The position numbers and the translations under genes were made by a program. This document shows, one piece after another, positions 1 to 9,367 of a stretch of DNA of 64,000 bases. Source of the DNA: Clostridiales bacterium (GTDB lineage Bacteria; Bacillota; Clostridia; Oscillospirales; CAG-272); contig DPGD01000031.1 in NCBI GenBank assembly GCA_003522145.1, positions 31,236 through 95,235 of the forward strand. Reading direction: 5' to 3'. The notes beneath the pieces are model-generated. The model saw nothing but the letters and a program-made list of their open reading frames with translations. It searched no databases and was not told the DNA's origin. Each line of letters begins with the position of its first letter. Positions within the stretch are counted from its first letter, which is position 1.

Positions 1-2
1 GG

Positions 3-62
3 ATCGACGGCATTCGGACCGCTTACAAAATCATCGGAAGGTACAGACCAAGCACAAAATAA
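3..62 (+). CDS. 3' end of an upstream gene, product unknown (partial)
   Basis: An open frame enters from the left edge and stops at TAA 60-62, leaving a basic 19-residue tail (IDGIRTAYKIIGRYRPSTK). The next gene has its own SD and begins 17 nt later, so this is probably the upstream member of the same operon. Too short to assign; the gene lies outside the window. Confidence 0.35.
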   Translation: MDGIRTAYKIIGRYRPSTK

Positions 63-79
63 ACGAAAGGTTCAAGAAT

Positions 80-457
80 ATGGCTTCCATCGGAATTGTA
101 CAGGATAAAGATGAACACTATGCCTTTGTGTCCGTAGCCGACGGGAAAATTATCCGGGCTCATAACGACTGTCAGGCCGAAAAAGGGGATAAAGTCATGG
201 TCAGTTGCTCCGCAGGCAGAGTATTTCTCTATGTTTTTGCAATTTTTGTTCTTCCTTTTTTCCCTGCCGGAGCCGCATTTTATCTGATCTATACAGTCAG
301 TACAGGCTTTTGGCTACCCTCTGCGGCAGGACTTGCGGTTCTTGCGGTTTTCTATCTCTTTCTTCGGCTGACCTTGGATAAAAAGGCGGCAAGCCGATGC
401 ACCAAACGGATTTCCCGAATTCTTGAAAAGGCAGACGGTTGTAAAGATGATTTGTGA
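80..457 (+). CDS. RseC/MucC-like two-span membrane protein
   Basis: A 125-residue protein with a short soluble N-terminus (about 1-50) containing a GDKV turn, two hydrophobic segments (about 50-72 and 78-95) and a basic cytoplasmic tail. This layout, with a small beta-rich domain ending in 'GD.V' before paired transmembrane helices, resembles the RseC/MucC (SoxR-reducing system) family. The Cys-rich N-terminal motif of classic RseC proteins is not present, so the assignment is by architecture only. An SD-like GAAAGG lies about 10 nt before the ATG. Its end overlaps the proposed recJ start by 11 nt, which suggests co-transcription. It could equally be an unrelated small membrane protein. Confidence 0.5.
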   Translation: MASIGIVQDKDEHYAFVSVADGKIIRAHNDCQAEKGDKVMVSCSAGRVFLYVFAIFVLPFFPAGAAFYLIYTVSTGFWLPSAAGLAVLAVFYLFLRLTLDKKAASRCTKRISRILEKADGCKDDL

Positions 458-2528
458 AACCGGTATTTCAAGAGAACTGCTCGATTCGGAGGAGGTTCGC
501 AAGATTGCAGAGGAATGGAATTTCCCGCTTCCCCTGTCCGCCCTTCTTTTAAACAGAGGCTATCGGACCAAGGAAGAAATCACAGCCTTTCTCTATCCTT
601 CCGTCGGCGAGTTGCCTTCCCCCTTTCTGCTTAAGGATATGGACAAGGCGGTTGCGCGCATTCTTCCGGCGCTTGAAGGAAAAGAGAAAATTCTCATCTA
701 TGGCGATTATGATGCCGACGGAATCACGGCTACGGCGCTGTTGTGGTCCTATCTGAAAAGTAAAGGAGTGACGGCCGACTGCCGGATTCCAGACCGATTT
801 TCAGAGGGCTACGGAATCCGTGAAGAGGCCCTTTCAGAGGCAAAAGACCGGGGCATCCAGCTGATTCTGACGGTGGATACCGGAATCACTGCCTGCAAAG
901 AGCTTTCAAAGGCGTCTTCACTGGGTCTGGATGTGGTGGTCACCGATCATCATGAATGCAAATCGACCCTTCCGGAATGCTGCGCCGTGGTGAATCCCAT
1001 GCGCCCCGACTGCAGCTATCCCTTTAAGGGGTTAGCCGGAGTGGGTGTAGCCTACAAGCTGATTTCCGCTTTGGAATGTCGGCTCACAGACGAGGACGAA
1101 AAAACCGTAAACGAACGGCTTCTGTCCCAATATGGCGATTTTCTGACTTTGGGCACCGTTGCCGATGTGATGCCTTTGACCAAGGAAAACCGGATCTATG
1201 TGAAAGAGGGGTTAAAGCTTCTTGATACAGGGGTTCATCCGGGTCTTTCGGCTTTGCTCCGGTTGGCCCAGGGGGAAAAAAGGATGAAAAGTGCCTGCAC
1301 GGTTACAACGGTCGGCTACATGCTTGCCCCAAGAATCAACGCCGCAGGCAGAATGGGAAGCGCTGAGAGCGCTCTGCGTCTGTTGCAGACCGAATCGCCC
1401 TTGGAAGGGGAGGCACTTGGTCAGTTTCTTTGCTCCTGCAACCTGCAAAGACAGCTTGAGGAAGCAAAAATCTATAAAGAGGCTGAAGAGCTTCTTCACA
1501 GCGATGAATCCTACAAAAACGACCGGATTCTGTTACTTTGGAAGGAGGGCTGGCATCAGGGGGTGATCGGGATCGTCGCCTCCAGAATCGCCGAACGGTA
1601 CGGAAAGCCCACGATTCTGGTCAGTCTGGAAGGAGAAGAGGGAAAGGGCTCCGGCAGAAGTCCTGAAGGCTGTAATTTGGTGGAGCTTCTCAAAGAAAAT
1701 GAAGGGCTGCTTTTGCGTTACGGCGGACATGAGCTTGCGGCAGGGCTTTCGGTGAAGCGGGAACTGCTTCCGACGCTCCGGCTTGCTTTAAATGCTTTAA
1801 AAGCCGGAAAGACCGTTGGCACCGAAAAGGTTTTTAAGGCGGAGCTGGAACTGAAACCGGCGGAAATGACCCTCCGGCTTGCCTCTGCGCTTTCGGCTTT
1901 GGAACCCTGCGGCAACGGAAATGAAGCCCCGGTCTTTCTTTTACGGGACGCAGAAATTTACGGAATTCAGCCCCTTTCGGAAGGAAAACACACCAAACTG
2001 ATTCTGGAAAGAGAGGGGTTGCGCTTTGCGGCATTACTTTTCGGACAGCCCACAGCACTCCTGCCCTACAGCGAAGGAGAGAAGCTGGACCTGCTTTTCA
2101 ACCTGTCTGTGAACGAATACAAGGGTCAAGGCAGTGTTCAGCTGCTTATAAAGAATGCGGACCTTGCGGCGTCTTCCAAGAAAAAGAGAGAAGCGGAAAA
2201 GGAAGAATTTCTCGCTTTTTGTCGGGAAGATGGCAAGTCTGCTCAAAGCTGTGTTCCGGACCGTTTGGATTTTACCCGCTTATATCGCTTTCTTGTACAG
2301 CAGAACGGACAGAAAAGGAACGCCCTGTCTTTAGACTGGATTCTTTCCAATACCGGCATTGAGAATCCTACCATTCTGCGCATTGCCCTCGAAGTTTTCA
2401 GAGAAACCGGATTGCTGATCTTCCGTTATGCAGAGGAAGACTGGCGGGTCGTGGAATTCTCTCTGCCCAGGAATACCCAAAAAACGGATTTGGAGCAATC
2501 GGCGCTTCTCCGCCGTCTGAAAGGCTGA
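447..2528 (+). CDS. recJ: Single-stranded-DNA-specific exonuclease RecJ
   Basis: A DHH-superfamily 5'-3' exonuclease that degrades ssDNA in recombination and mismatch repair. The N-terminal catalytic domain shows motif DYDADG (about 87-92), a VDTG motif (about 143-146) and the name motif DHH (167-169). The DHHA1 domain follows, with the RMG.AE.AL segment and a GGH motif (GGHELAAG). The C-terminal extension (about 560-693) has the winged-helix-like look seen in Firmicute RecJ. Length, about 693 aa, is normal. I chose ATG 447, overlapping the preceding gene by 11 nt. An in-frame TTG at 423 would add eight residues and has no better SD. recJ next to rel and dtd is a common Clostridia arrangement. 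Confidence 0.95.
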   Translation: MICETGISRELLDSEEVRKIAEEWNFPLPLSALLLNRGYRTKEEITAFLYPSVGELPSPFLLKDMDKAVARILPALEGKEKILIYGDYDADGITATALLWSYLKSKGVTADCRIPDRFSEGYGIREEALSEAKDRGIQLILTVDTGITACKELSKASSLGLDVVVTDHHECKSTLPECCAVVNPMRPDCSYPFKGLAGVGVAYKLISALECRLTDEDEKTVNERLLSQYGDFLTLGTVADVMPLTKENRIYVKEGLKLLDTGVHPGLSALLRLAQGEKRMKSACTVTTVGYMLAPRINAAGRMGSAESALRLLQTESPLEGEALGQFLCSCNLQRQLEEAKIYKEAEELLHSDESYKNDRILLLWKEGWHQGVIGIVASRIAERYGKPTILVSLEGEEGKGSGRSPEGCNLVELLKENEGLLLRYGGHELAAGLSVKRELLPTLRLALNALKAGKTVGTEKVFKAELELKPAEMTLRLASALSALEPCGNGNEAPVFLLRDAEIYGIQPLSEGKHTKLILEREGLRFAALLFGQPTALLPYSEGEKLDLLFNLSVNEYKGQGSVQLLIKNADLAASSKKKREAEKEEFLAFCREDGKSAQSCVPDRLDFTRLYRFLVQQNGQKRNALSLDWILSNTGIENPTILRIALEVFRETGLLIFRYAEEDWRVVEFSLPRNTQKTDLEQSALLRRLKG

Positions 2529-2597
2529 GAATCGTCTTGAAAAAAGGATTCTTCGGAGCCAGAGGGCCGTACAGAATAAACACTGAAGGAAAAAGTT

Positions 2598-4793
2598 ATG
2601 CAAACTGAAATATCTGGACTGATTCAGATTCTGAAAGAATCGGAAAAAAACTACGACCTTTCCAAAATTACTGCCGCCTATGAGTTTGCGGCAGAGCTTC
2701 ATGAGGGACAATTCCGGGTCAGCGGCGAGCCCTATATTTCCCATCCCATCGCAGTTGCGGAAATTGTAGCGGGGTTAGGGCTGGACACCGATTCCATCTG
2801 CGCCGCACTCCTGCACGACACGGTTGAGGACTGCTCGGAAAAGGTCGATCTGCAGATTATAAAGCAGAAATTCGGAGCCACGGTCTCCATGCTGGTGGAC
2901 GGTTTAACGAAGCTTACCCAGATTCCCTTTGCCGACAAAGAAGAGCAGGAAGTGGAGAATTTACGGAAGATGTTCTTGGCCATGTCCAAGGATGTGCGGG
3001 TCATCTTCATCAAGCTCTGCGACCGTCTTCATAATATGCGCACTCTTTACGCCAAACCCGAAAACAAGCGCCGCATCACGGCGCTTGAAACCATGCAGGT
3101 GTATGCTCCCTTGGCGCACCGGCTCGGTATGCAAAAGATCAAGCAGGAGCTGGAGAATCTGTCGCTTTCTTATTTGGATCCCATCGGATACAACGAGGTA
3201 AAAAACGACATCGATCGGCGTTATGGACAGAATATCAACTTTTTACAGAAAGCAAGCCAACAAATTTCCGATAAGCTCAACGACCTGAATTTCAGTTTCA
3301 CCCTGGAAGGACGGGTCAAATCGGTTTACAGCATCTACAAAAAGATGTATGAGCACGGTAAGAGTTTTGATGAGATCTACGATTTTTATGCTTTGCGCAT
3401 CATCACCGAAACCGAATTGGACTGTTATACCATTTTAGGCATTATCCATGATATGTTCAAGTCGATTCCCGGTCGGTTCAAGGATTATATTTCCACCCCC
3501 AAGCCCAATATGTACCGGTCTTTGCATACCACGGTCATCGGTCGGGACGGCATTCCCTTTGAGGTGCAGATCCGGACTAAGGAGATGCATCAGATTGCGG
3601 AATACGGTATTGCCGCTCACTGGAAATACAAGTCCGGAGCAACAGAAAGCAAAGAGGATATTGACAAGAAGCTGGAGTGGATCTCCAAAATTGTCGAGGG
3701 AGACGAAGATGTCAAGGACCCGGACGAATTCCTCAGGTCTTTGAAAATCGATCTTTTTCACGACGATATTTTCGTGTTCACACCCAAAGGAGATGTAATC
3801 TCTCTTCCGGTCGGCGCCAATATTATCGATTTTGCCTATGCCATCCATTCGGCTGTGGGCAACAAAATGGTGGGCGCCAAAATCAACGGAGCCATAGCCC
3901 CCATTGATACCGAGCTGGAAAACGGACAGATCGTGGAGATCCTTACCTCCTCTTCCTCCAAGGGACCCAGCCGGGACTGGCTGAAAATGGTGAAAACCGC
4001 TGAGGCACGGAACAAAATACGCCAGTGGTACAAAAAGGAAAAGCGTCCCGAAAACATTGCCATGGGAAAGGTGGAAATTGACCGGGAATTCAGGCGCTAC
4101 GGCAAGGATTGTCCGGAAAGCATCAAAAATGAGATTCTCGCAAATGTAAGCTCCCGCATCGGTATGCAGACGGTAGATGACCTGTACGCCATGATCGGCT
4201 ACGGGGGACTGATTATTCAGAAAATTTCCATTAAACTGCACGATGAGTACGAGCGTCTCATGCAGAATCAGGAGATCAATCTTCCGGTTACCGCCGAGGA
4301 AGTCAATGTAAAGCCGAGAAAGTCCAAGAACGGCGGGGTAATTGTAGACGGAAACGAGGGGTGCGCAGTGAAATTCGCAAAATGCTGCAATCCGCTGCCG
4401 GGAGACAAGATTATCGGGTTTGTCACCAAGGGCTTCGGCATTTCGGTGCACAAACGGGACTGTCCGAATGTGGCAACCAATCTGAAAAAGCCCGAACTGA
4501 CCGACCGATTCGTAACGGCACACTGGGAGGACAACCCGGTTACCGAAACCGGTATGTTTGAGGCCTGCATTCAGATTCTGGCTGAAAACCGGATGACGCT
4601 GATTGCAGATATCACGATGGCTTTGGCGGATATGCGCATTGCGCTTCATCAGATTTCCACACAGGCAAAGGGAAATGACGATATTCTGATCAATATTGTG
4701 GTGGGATGCAAGGATGTATCTCACTTTGAGTCGATTCTTTCCAGATTGAAATCGGTGAAAAGCGTATATTCGGTAACGAGAGGTCACATCTAG
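2598..4793 (+). CDS. relA: Bifunctional (p)ppGpp synthetase/hydrolase (RSH)
   Basis: Makes and degrades the stringent-response alarmone (p)ppGpp in the cytoplasm. Domain order fits long RSH proteins: HD hydrolase with HDTVED at 73-78, synthetase with RFKD at 293-296 and the YRSLHTTV/EVQIRT motifs, TGS from about residue 395 (IFVFTPKGD), a Cys-rich zinc region (FAKCCNPLPGD) and a C-terminal ACT domain. An intact HD site plus RxKD, rather than the ExDD of monofunctional RelA, predicts both activities. Length is 731 aa, with AAGGA upstream. It lies 69 nt after recJ and just before dtd, in the same direction. Many annotations would call it rel or spoT. Confidence 0.96.
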   Translation: MQTEISGLIQILKESEKNYDLSKITAAYEFAAELHEGQFRVSGEPYISHPIAVAEIVAGLGLDTDSICAALLHDTVEDCSEKVDLQIIKQKFGATVSMLVDGLTKLTQIPFADKEEQEVENLRKMFLAMSKDVRVIFIKLCDRLHNMRTLYAKPENKRRITALETMQVYAPLAHRLGMQKIKQELENLSLSYLDPIGYNEVKNDIDRRYGQNINFLQKASQQISDKLNDLNFSFTLEGRVKSVYSIYKKMYEHGKSFDEIYDFYALRIITETELDCYTILGIIHDMFKSIPGRFKDYISTPKPNMYRSLHTTVIGRDGIPFEVQIRTKEMHQIAEYGIAAHWKYKSGATESKEDIDKKLEWISKIVEGDEDVKDPDEFLRSLKIDLFHDDIFVFTPKGDVISLPVGANIIDFAYAIHSAVGNKMVGAKINGAIAPIDTELENGQIVEILTSSSSKGPSRDWLKMVKTAEARNKIRQWYKKEKRPENIAMGKVEIDREFRRYGKDCPESIKNEILANVSSRIGMQTVDDLYAMIGYGGLIIQKISIKLHDEYERLMQNQEINLPVTAEEVNVKPRKSKNGGVIVDGNEGCAVKFAKCCNPLPGDKIIGFVTKGFGISVHKRDCPNVATNLKKPELTDRFVTAHWEDNPVTETGMFEACIQILAENRMTLIADITMALADMRIALHQISTQAKGNDDILINIVVGCKDVSHFESILSRLKSVKSVYSVTRGHI

Positions 4794-4841
4794 ACAGAAC
4801 AAGAAAAAGAAAGGATGCCCGCCGGAAGGGCAGAAAAAGAG

Positions 4842-5306
4842 ATGCAGGCAGTTTTACAGCGCGTAAGTAGGGCAGAGGTATCGGTCAACGGAAGGGTCAG
4901 CGGCAGTTGCAACCGGGGTTTTTTGATCCTTCTCGGTGTTTTTGAAGGAGACGGAGAGGAAGATGCCGATCTGCTGGCGGAAAAAATAGCAAAATTGCGG
5001 GTATTCGCAGACGAACAGGGAAAAATGAACAAATCCATCCTGGATGTGGGCGGAAGCGTTCTGGTGGTTTCTCAATTTACCCTCTGTGCCAATTATGTGC
5101 ATGGGAATCGTCCGGACTTCTTTTCTGCCGCCGAGCCCGAAAAAGCCAATAGGCTTTATGAATATTTTTCCGAACGGATGCGTATTTTGGTACCGAACGG
5201 CGTGGGCAACGGGGTCTTCGGTGCAGATATGCAGATCGAAGCGTGCTGCGACGGGCCGGTTACCATTGTGATGGACAGCGAAAAACTCAAAAAGAAAGCA
5301 AAATAA
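4842..5306 (+). CDS. dtd: D-aminoacyl-tRNA deacylase
   Basis: Removes D-amino acids mischarged onto tRNA. The protein starts MQAVLQRVSRAEVSV, matching the family's usual MRAVVQRV start, so I prefer ATG 4842 over the in-frame ATG 4815, whose SD would abut the start. Family signatures are SQFTL (near residue 80) with the following GNRPDF segment, and the C-terminal DGPVTI, which corresponds to the Gly-Pro motif lining the active site. Length is 154 aa, usual for DTD. It sits about 50 nt after rel, and the rel-dtd neighbourhood is conserved across Firmicutes. Confidence 0.93.
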   Translation: MQAVLQRVSRAEVSVNGRVSGSCNRGFLILLGVFEGDGEEDADLLAEKIAKLRVFADEQGKMNKSILDVGGSVLVVSQFTLCANYVHGNRPDFFSAAEPEKANRLYEYFSERMRILVPNGVGNGVFGADMQIEACCDGPVTIVMDSEKLKKKAK

Positions 5307-5326
5307 CAGAAGAAAAGAAACTGAAA

Positions 5327-6799
5327 ATGAAACTGAAAATCGACGGAGACATCAATCAAAGCTATGTACAGAATCTGTGCCTGATGTTTTTTCCCTGTGA
5401 AAAATTTTCCGAAAGCGAAGAAGAAACCGACGAAACGCCGAAGGCTTATGTGAAATTGGATCGTTTGGAAAAGGGCTACAGAGCAAAGGTGATTTTAACG
5501 GTTCTCGAAAAGCAGGAGGAAAGCACCGTTTTTGTGGCAGACAATCCGCTCTACAAAGATCGGAATATTGCGCAAATGGCCGTGGGAGGCGCTTTTTACG
5601 AAGCCGGAAGCCGGATGAGCAAATACAATCCTCCCTGGGGAATTCTCGTCGGCATTCGCCCCGGGAAGGTGGCCATGAGGCTCTATGAGCAATTGGGAAG
5701 CAAAATGGCGGTGCGCAGGGCTTTGGTGAGCGATTACCTGCTTACGCCCAAAAAGGCTCAGCTGATTACGAATGTGGCGCTGAATGAAGAGAAGATTCTG
5801 CAAAAATACGGGAAGGATACCTGCAGTCTGTATATTTCCATCCCCTTTTGTCCTACAAGATGCGCCTATTGCTCCTTTATTTCCTATGCAACCCCCCGTT
5901 TGCTTTCTCTGATTCCGGATTATCTTCTGCGCCTGAAAACAGACATTTCACAAACCGTGGAGGTGATCCGACAAAAAGGGCAGAGAATTTCAACGGTTTA
6001 TATCGGCGGCGGCACCCCTACAACTCTTAACGAAGCACAGTTAAGGGATTTGCTGTCCTTTATTTCCACCCAAATTGAGGTCTCAGCCTTGGATGAATAC
6101 ACTTTGGAAGGCGGACGCCCGGACACCATCACCCCGGAAAAGCTGGAAATTGCCAAGGAATACGGCGTGACCAGAGTTTCGATCAATCCCCAGACCTTAA
6201 ACGATGACATCCTAAGGGGCATCGGCCGAAAGCATTCCTCGGACGATTTCTTCAGAGCCTACTATCAGGCGCGAAAATCCGGAATTCCGGCAATCAACAC
6301 CGACATTATTGCTGGTCTGCCCGGTGATAGTTTTTCGAGCTTTTCCAAAACAGTGGATCAGATCGCCGAGCTTCACCCGGAAAACATCACGGTGCATACA
6401 TTTTTTGTCAAGAAAGCGTCGGACATTCTGCACAGCGGGGTGAATGTGACCTCCAGAAACAGTCTGGAAGCGGTGAAATGCGTGGACTATGCCCAGCTTG
6501 TGGCGGCGGAGGAAGGATATCATCCCTACTACCTGTACAGGCAGAAGAATACGGTTGGAAATTTGGAGAATGTGGGCTTTTCTTTGGAGGGCTACGACGG
6601 AATATACAACTGTCTGATTATGGCAGAAACCCAGGACATCTACGCCTGCGGGGCGGGGGCTGTGACCAAGCTTGTTTCCGCAGAGGAAAAAAGGATCAGG
6701 CGCTTCTATATGCCCAAGTATCCCTATGAATACCTGGATATGGCCTTGGACAGTCCTGAACGGAAGCAGATTTTCGAGAATATCCTTCAATTTCAGTAA
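5327..6799 (+). CDS. hemZ: Coproporphyrinogen dehydrogenase-like radical SAM protein HemZ
   Basis: A radical SAM enzyme of the oxygen-independent coproporphyrinogen III oxidase group. The CxxxCxxC cluster motif (PFCPTRCAYCSF) lies near residues 174-181, followed by the GGGTPT SAM-binding motif. About 150 N-terminal residues precede the radical SAM core, as in HemZ and unlike HemN/HemW. ATG 5327 follows a TAA of the dtd frame and leaves 490 aa, the usual length. No other haem genes are in the window, so the true substrate is uncertain. A second, shorter paralogue (hemW) lies at 46.1 kb. Confidence 0.88.
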   Translation: MKLKIDGDINQSYVQNLCLMFFPCEKFSESEEETDETPKAYVKLDRLEKGYRAKVILTVLEKQEESTVFVADNPLYKDRNIAQMAVGGAFYEAGSRMSKYNPPWGILVGIRPGKVAMRLYEQLGSKMAVRRALVSDYLLTPKKAQLITNVALNEEKILQKYGKDTCSLYISIPFCPTRCAYCSFISYATPRLLSLIPDYLLRLKTDISQTVEVIRQKGQRISTVYIGGGTPTTLNEAQLRDLLSFISTQIEVSALDEYTLEGGRPDTITPEKLEIAKEYGVTRVSINPQTLNDDILRGIGRKHSSDDFFRAYYQARKSGIPAINTDIIAGLPGDSFSSFSKTVDQIAELHPENITVHTFFVKKASDILHSGVNVTSRNSLEAVKCVDYAQLVAAEEGYHPYYLYRQKNTVGNLENVGFSLEGYDGIYNCLIMAETQDIYACGAGAVTKLVSAEEKRIRRFYMPKYPYEYLDMALDSPERKQIFENILQFQ

Positions 6800-6844
6800 A
6801 CGGACAGGATGTGAAAAAACCGGGAGAAACACGATACAGAAAGG

Positions 6845-7765
6845 ATGAAATACTCTATGGTCAGATTGGATTTGCCGGAGAAGTTTGACTTGGCTGCCAA
6901 GAAAAATTTGATACAGATGGGCGAAGAACGCTTTGAGCGGCAACTGGGAGATCTGACCAGAACCATGCTTTCCAAAAAGGACTTAAAGGTGGTTTCCCTT
7001 TGCGGTCCCAGCTGTGCCGGAAAGACCACCACAGCCAAGAAGATCATTGCCGAGTGTGAAAAGGCCGGGCGGCGGGTGGTCACCCTTTCCATCGATGATT
7101 TCTATAAGGATCATTGGGTCCTGGTGGCCGAGTGTGAAGCCAAAGGTGTCAAGACCGACTATGAGTCCGTAGATGCAATTGATGTGGACTATTTAGGACT
7201 TTGCTTTGACCGGATATTTAAGGATTTGGCGGCCCGGCTGCCGATTTTTGATTTTACTGTCGGCGAGCGTGTGGGCTACAGACCTTACCGTATGAGAGAA
7301 CAGGATCTGCTTCTCTTAGAGGGAATTCAGGCAATGTATCCGGCTGTGCGGGCATTGATCGAAAAACATTCGCCCTTCTATGTTTTTATTGACGCGATCG
7401 ACATTCTGTCCACCCCCTACGGGGACTTCGACGGAAGGGAGCTGAGGCTCTGCCGACGGCTGGTGCGGGATTTTTCAAGAAGAAACTCCTCGGCCGAAAA
7501 TACCTTTGATTTGTGGAAACAGGTTGTGGAGAATGAAGAAAAATCCATATATCCCTACAAGGGACTGGCCGATTTTACCATCAGCTCCACCATGGTTTAC
7601 GAACCGATGATGTTGAAAGAACCACTGAAAAATGTTTTGGGGATATTGAAAGCTACCGATCGGTATGCCGAAAAAGCCGGAGAGATTTTAAGGCGCTTTG
7701 AACACTTCCCGCAGATGGACGATACACTTCTGCCGGATCATTCGGTTTACCACGAATTCATTTAG
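6845..7765 (+). CDS. Uridine-kinase-family P-loop nucleoside kinase
   Basis: A 306-residue P-loop kinase of the uridine kinase/phosphoribulokinase family. The Walker A motif GPSCAGKTTTAK lies near residues 54-65, followed by TLSIDDFYKD, the usual substrate-side Asp and hydroxyl residues of uridine kinases, and LLLEGIQAMYP as a Walker-B-like segment. About 45 residues precede the P-loop, so it is longer than canonical Udk, as in the Clostridia proteins annotated simply as nucleoside kinase. It sits between hemZ and the spoVB-like gene in the same direction. The exact nucleoside cannot be told from sequence. Confidence 0.85.
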   Translation: MKYSMVRLDLPEKFDLAAKKNLIQMGEERFERQLGDLTRTMLSKKDLKVVSLCGPSCAGKTTTAKKIIAECEKAGRRVVTLSIDDFYKDHWVLVAECEAKGVKTDYESVDAIDVDYLGLCFDRIFKDLAARLPIFDFTVGERVGYRPYRMREQDLLLLEGIQAMYPAVRALIEKHSPFYVFIDAIDILSTPYGDFDGRELRLCRRLVRDFSRRNSSAENTFDLWKQVVENEEKSIYPYKGLADFTISSTMVYEPMMLKEPLKNVLGILKATDRYAEKAGEILRRFEHFPQMDDTLLPDHSVYHEFI

Positions 7766-7780
7766 GCGGAGGGTGGTTTT

Positions 7781-9367
7781 TTGAGAGGAAAGAAGAATTT
7801 CTTTATCGGTATCCTGCTGTTGACTATTTCGGGTGCAGCAGTAAAAATCTGCGGATTGCTGTTTAAAATTCCCTTGGTGTCCATCATCGGTGAAGACGGC
7901 ATGGGGTATTTTAATTCGGCTTATGTGATCTACACATTCTTCTATGTCCTCACGACCTCCGGACTGCCCTTAGGTATGTCCATTCTGATTTCCGGTACCG
8001 GGGATCCGTTTTTGAAGCGGCGGTATCTGCGCTCGGCTCTTTGGTCCTTCGGTCTTTTGGGACTTGGAGTTTGCCTTCTCCTGATGCTGTTTCCCCATCA
8101 GATCGCCCGGCTGGTGGGCAACGAACCAGCAAGTTCCTGCCTCAAGGTCATGGGCTTTACCCTTTTGTTTGTCTGTCTTGCGGGGGCCATTCGGGGCTAT
8201 TTTCAGGGCGAAAAAAATATGCTTCCTACCGCTGTTTCCCAGGTGGTAGAGGCGGTTTTCAAAACGGCGTTGGGTATTCTTTTCGCTTATTATGCAGTGC
8301 AAAAGGGAAAAGAACCCTATGAAACGGCTTCCTATGCGCTCTTCGGAATTACGGTGGGCAGTTTTATTTCTCTCGTATATCTGATCCTCAGACTTTCAAG
8401 AGAAAAGGAACTTTTTAGGAAACAGCCCGGGTGGAAAGCCCCAAAGGGTATTTGCAAAAAGCTCTTTTCGGTGGTTCTTCCGGTCAGTGCATCTTCGGTG
8501 GTGTTGAGTATTTCTTCGGTTCTGGACCTTGGAATGGTGATGCGCCGTCTTCAATCGACCGGATTCACGCCGGAAGAAGCCAACCGGATGTACGGAAATT
8601 ACAGCGGTTTGGCCATTCCGCTGTTCAATTTGCCTCCGGTGCTGATTGCGCCCATTGCCGCAGCCCTGATTCCCCACCTGACTTCGGCTTTAGCAGAGAG
8701 GAATTCTTTGAAAACCAAAAAGCTGATCGGATCGGCACTGAAACTGACGATGCTGATTTCTGCTCCCTGCGTTTCCGGGCTGGCGGTTCTGGCAGAGCCC
8801 ATCCTGTGCCTTCTGTTTCAGGAGGATGCCGCCGTAACCGCCGCACCTTACCTGACCCTCTTGGCGCCTTCGATCCTTTTTGTGGCCCTGTTTACTGCCG
8901 GAAGCGGCCTTTTGCAGGCCAGCGGAGAACGGAATAAACCCATGATCGCCATTGCTGTCGGCGTGGTTTTCAAGCAGATTTCCAGCTATATTCTCATTGG
9001 GAAATACGGCATGACCGGTGCGCCCATCGGCACCTTTATCTGCTACAGTGCGGCGGCCCTGCTGATCTTCTGCTTTGCTGAAAAGGAGAGACTGCTGCAG
9101 ATTTCCTTTTCTTCGGTGTTCTTTTTTCCCTTGCTTTGCGGCACGCTCTGCGGATTGGCCGCCAAGGCGACGCTTTGGTTGGTGCAGGGTACCGGGCGGA
9201 TTTGGCAGGTGTTGCTTCCGGTGCTGTCGGGAGGGACGGTCTATCTGATTTCCGCACTTCTCACTGGATGCGTGGATGAAGAGGCGCTTTCGCTTCTGCC
9301 CATCGGAAGCAGACTGTCGGGAATGTTGAAAAAAATCGTTGGCAGAAAAAAACGGAGTGAAAAATGA
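7781..9367 (+). CDS. SpoVB/YabM-like polysaccharide flippase (MOP superfamily)
   Basis: A 528-residue protein with about 14 hydrophobic segments and the MATE/MOP-type N-terminus (GAAVKICGLLFKIPLVSIIGEDGMG) typical of SpoVB, YabM and MurJ-like oligosaccharide-lipid flippases. SpoVB is needed for spore cortex peptidoglycan in B. subtilis. The start is TTG 7781, preceded at good spacing by the strong SD GGAGGGTGG. Its stop overlaps the mazG ATG by four bases. Position ahead of mazG-rqcP-yabP-yabQ-divIC matches yabM in B. subtilis, so a spore or cell-wall precursor role is likely. The substrate is unproven. Confidence 0.85.
   Translation: MRGKKNFFIGILLLTISGAAVKICGLLFKIPLVSIIGEDGMGYFNSAYVIYTFFYVLTTSGLPLGMSILISGTGDPFLKRRYLRSALWSFGLLGLGVCLLLMLFPHQIARLVGNEPASSCLKVMGFTLLFVCLAGAIRGYFQGEKNMLPTAVSQVVEAVFKTALGILFAYYAVQKGKEPYETASYALFGITVGSFISLVYLILRLSREKELFRKQPGWKAPKGICKKLFSVVLPVSASSVVLSISSVLDLGMVMRRLQSTGFTPEEANRMYGNYSGLAIPLFNLPPVLIAPIAAALIPHLTSALAERNSLKTKKLIGSALKLTMLISAPCVSGLAVLAEPILCLLFQEDAAVTAAPYLTLLAPSILFVALFTAGSGLLQASGERNKPMIAIAVGVVFKQISSYILIGKYGMTGAPIGTFICYSAAALLIFCFAEKERLLQISFSSVFFFPLLCGTLCGLAAKATLWLVQGTGRIWQVLLPVLSGGTVYLISALLTGCVDEEALSLLPIGSRLSGMLKKIVGRKKRSEK

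Noticed and set aside
3435..4802. 455-codon open frame antisense to rel
   Set aside because: It lies wholly inside the conserved rel gene, has no SD, and its length is explained by the codon use of the sense gene.
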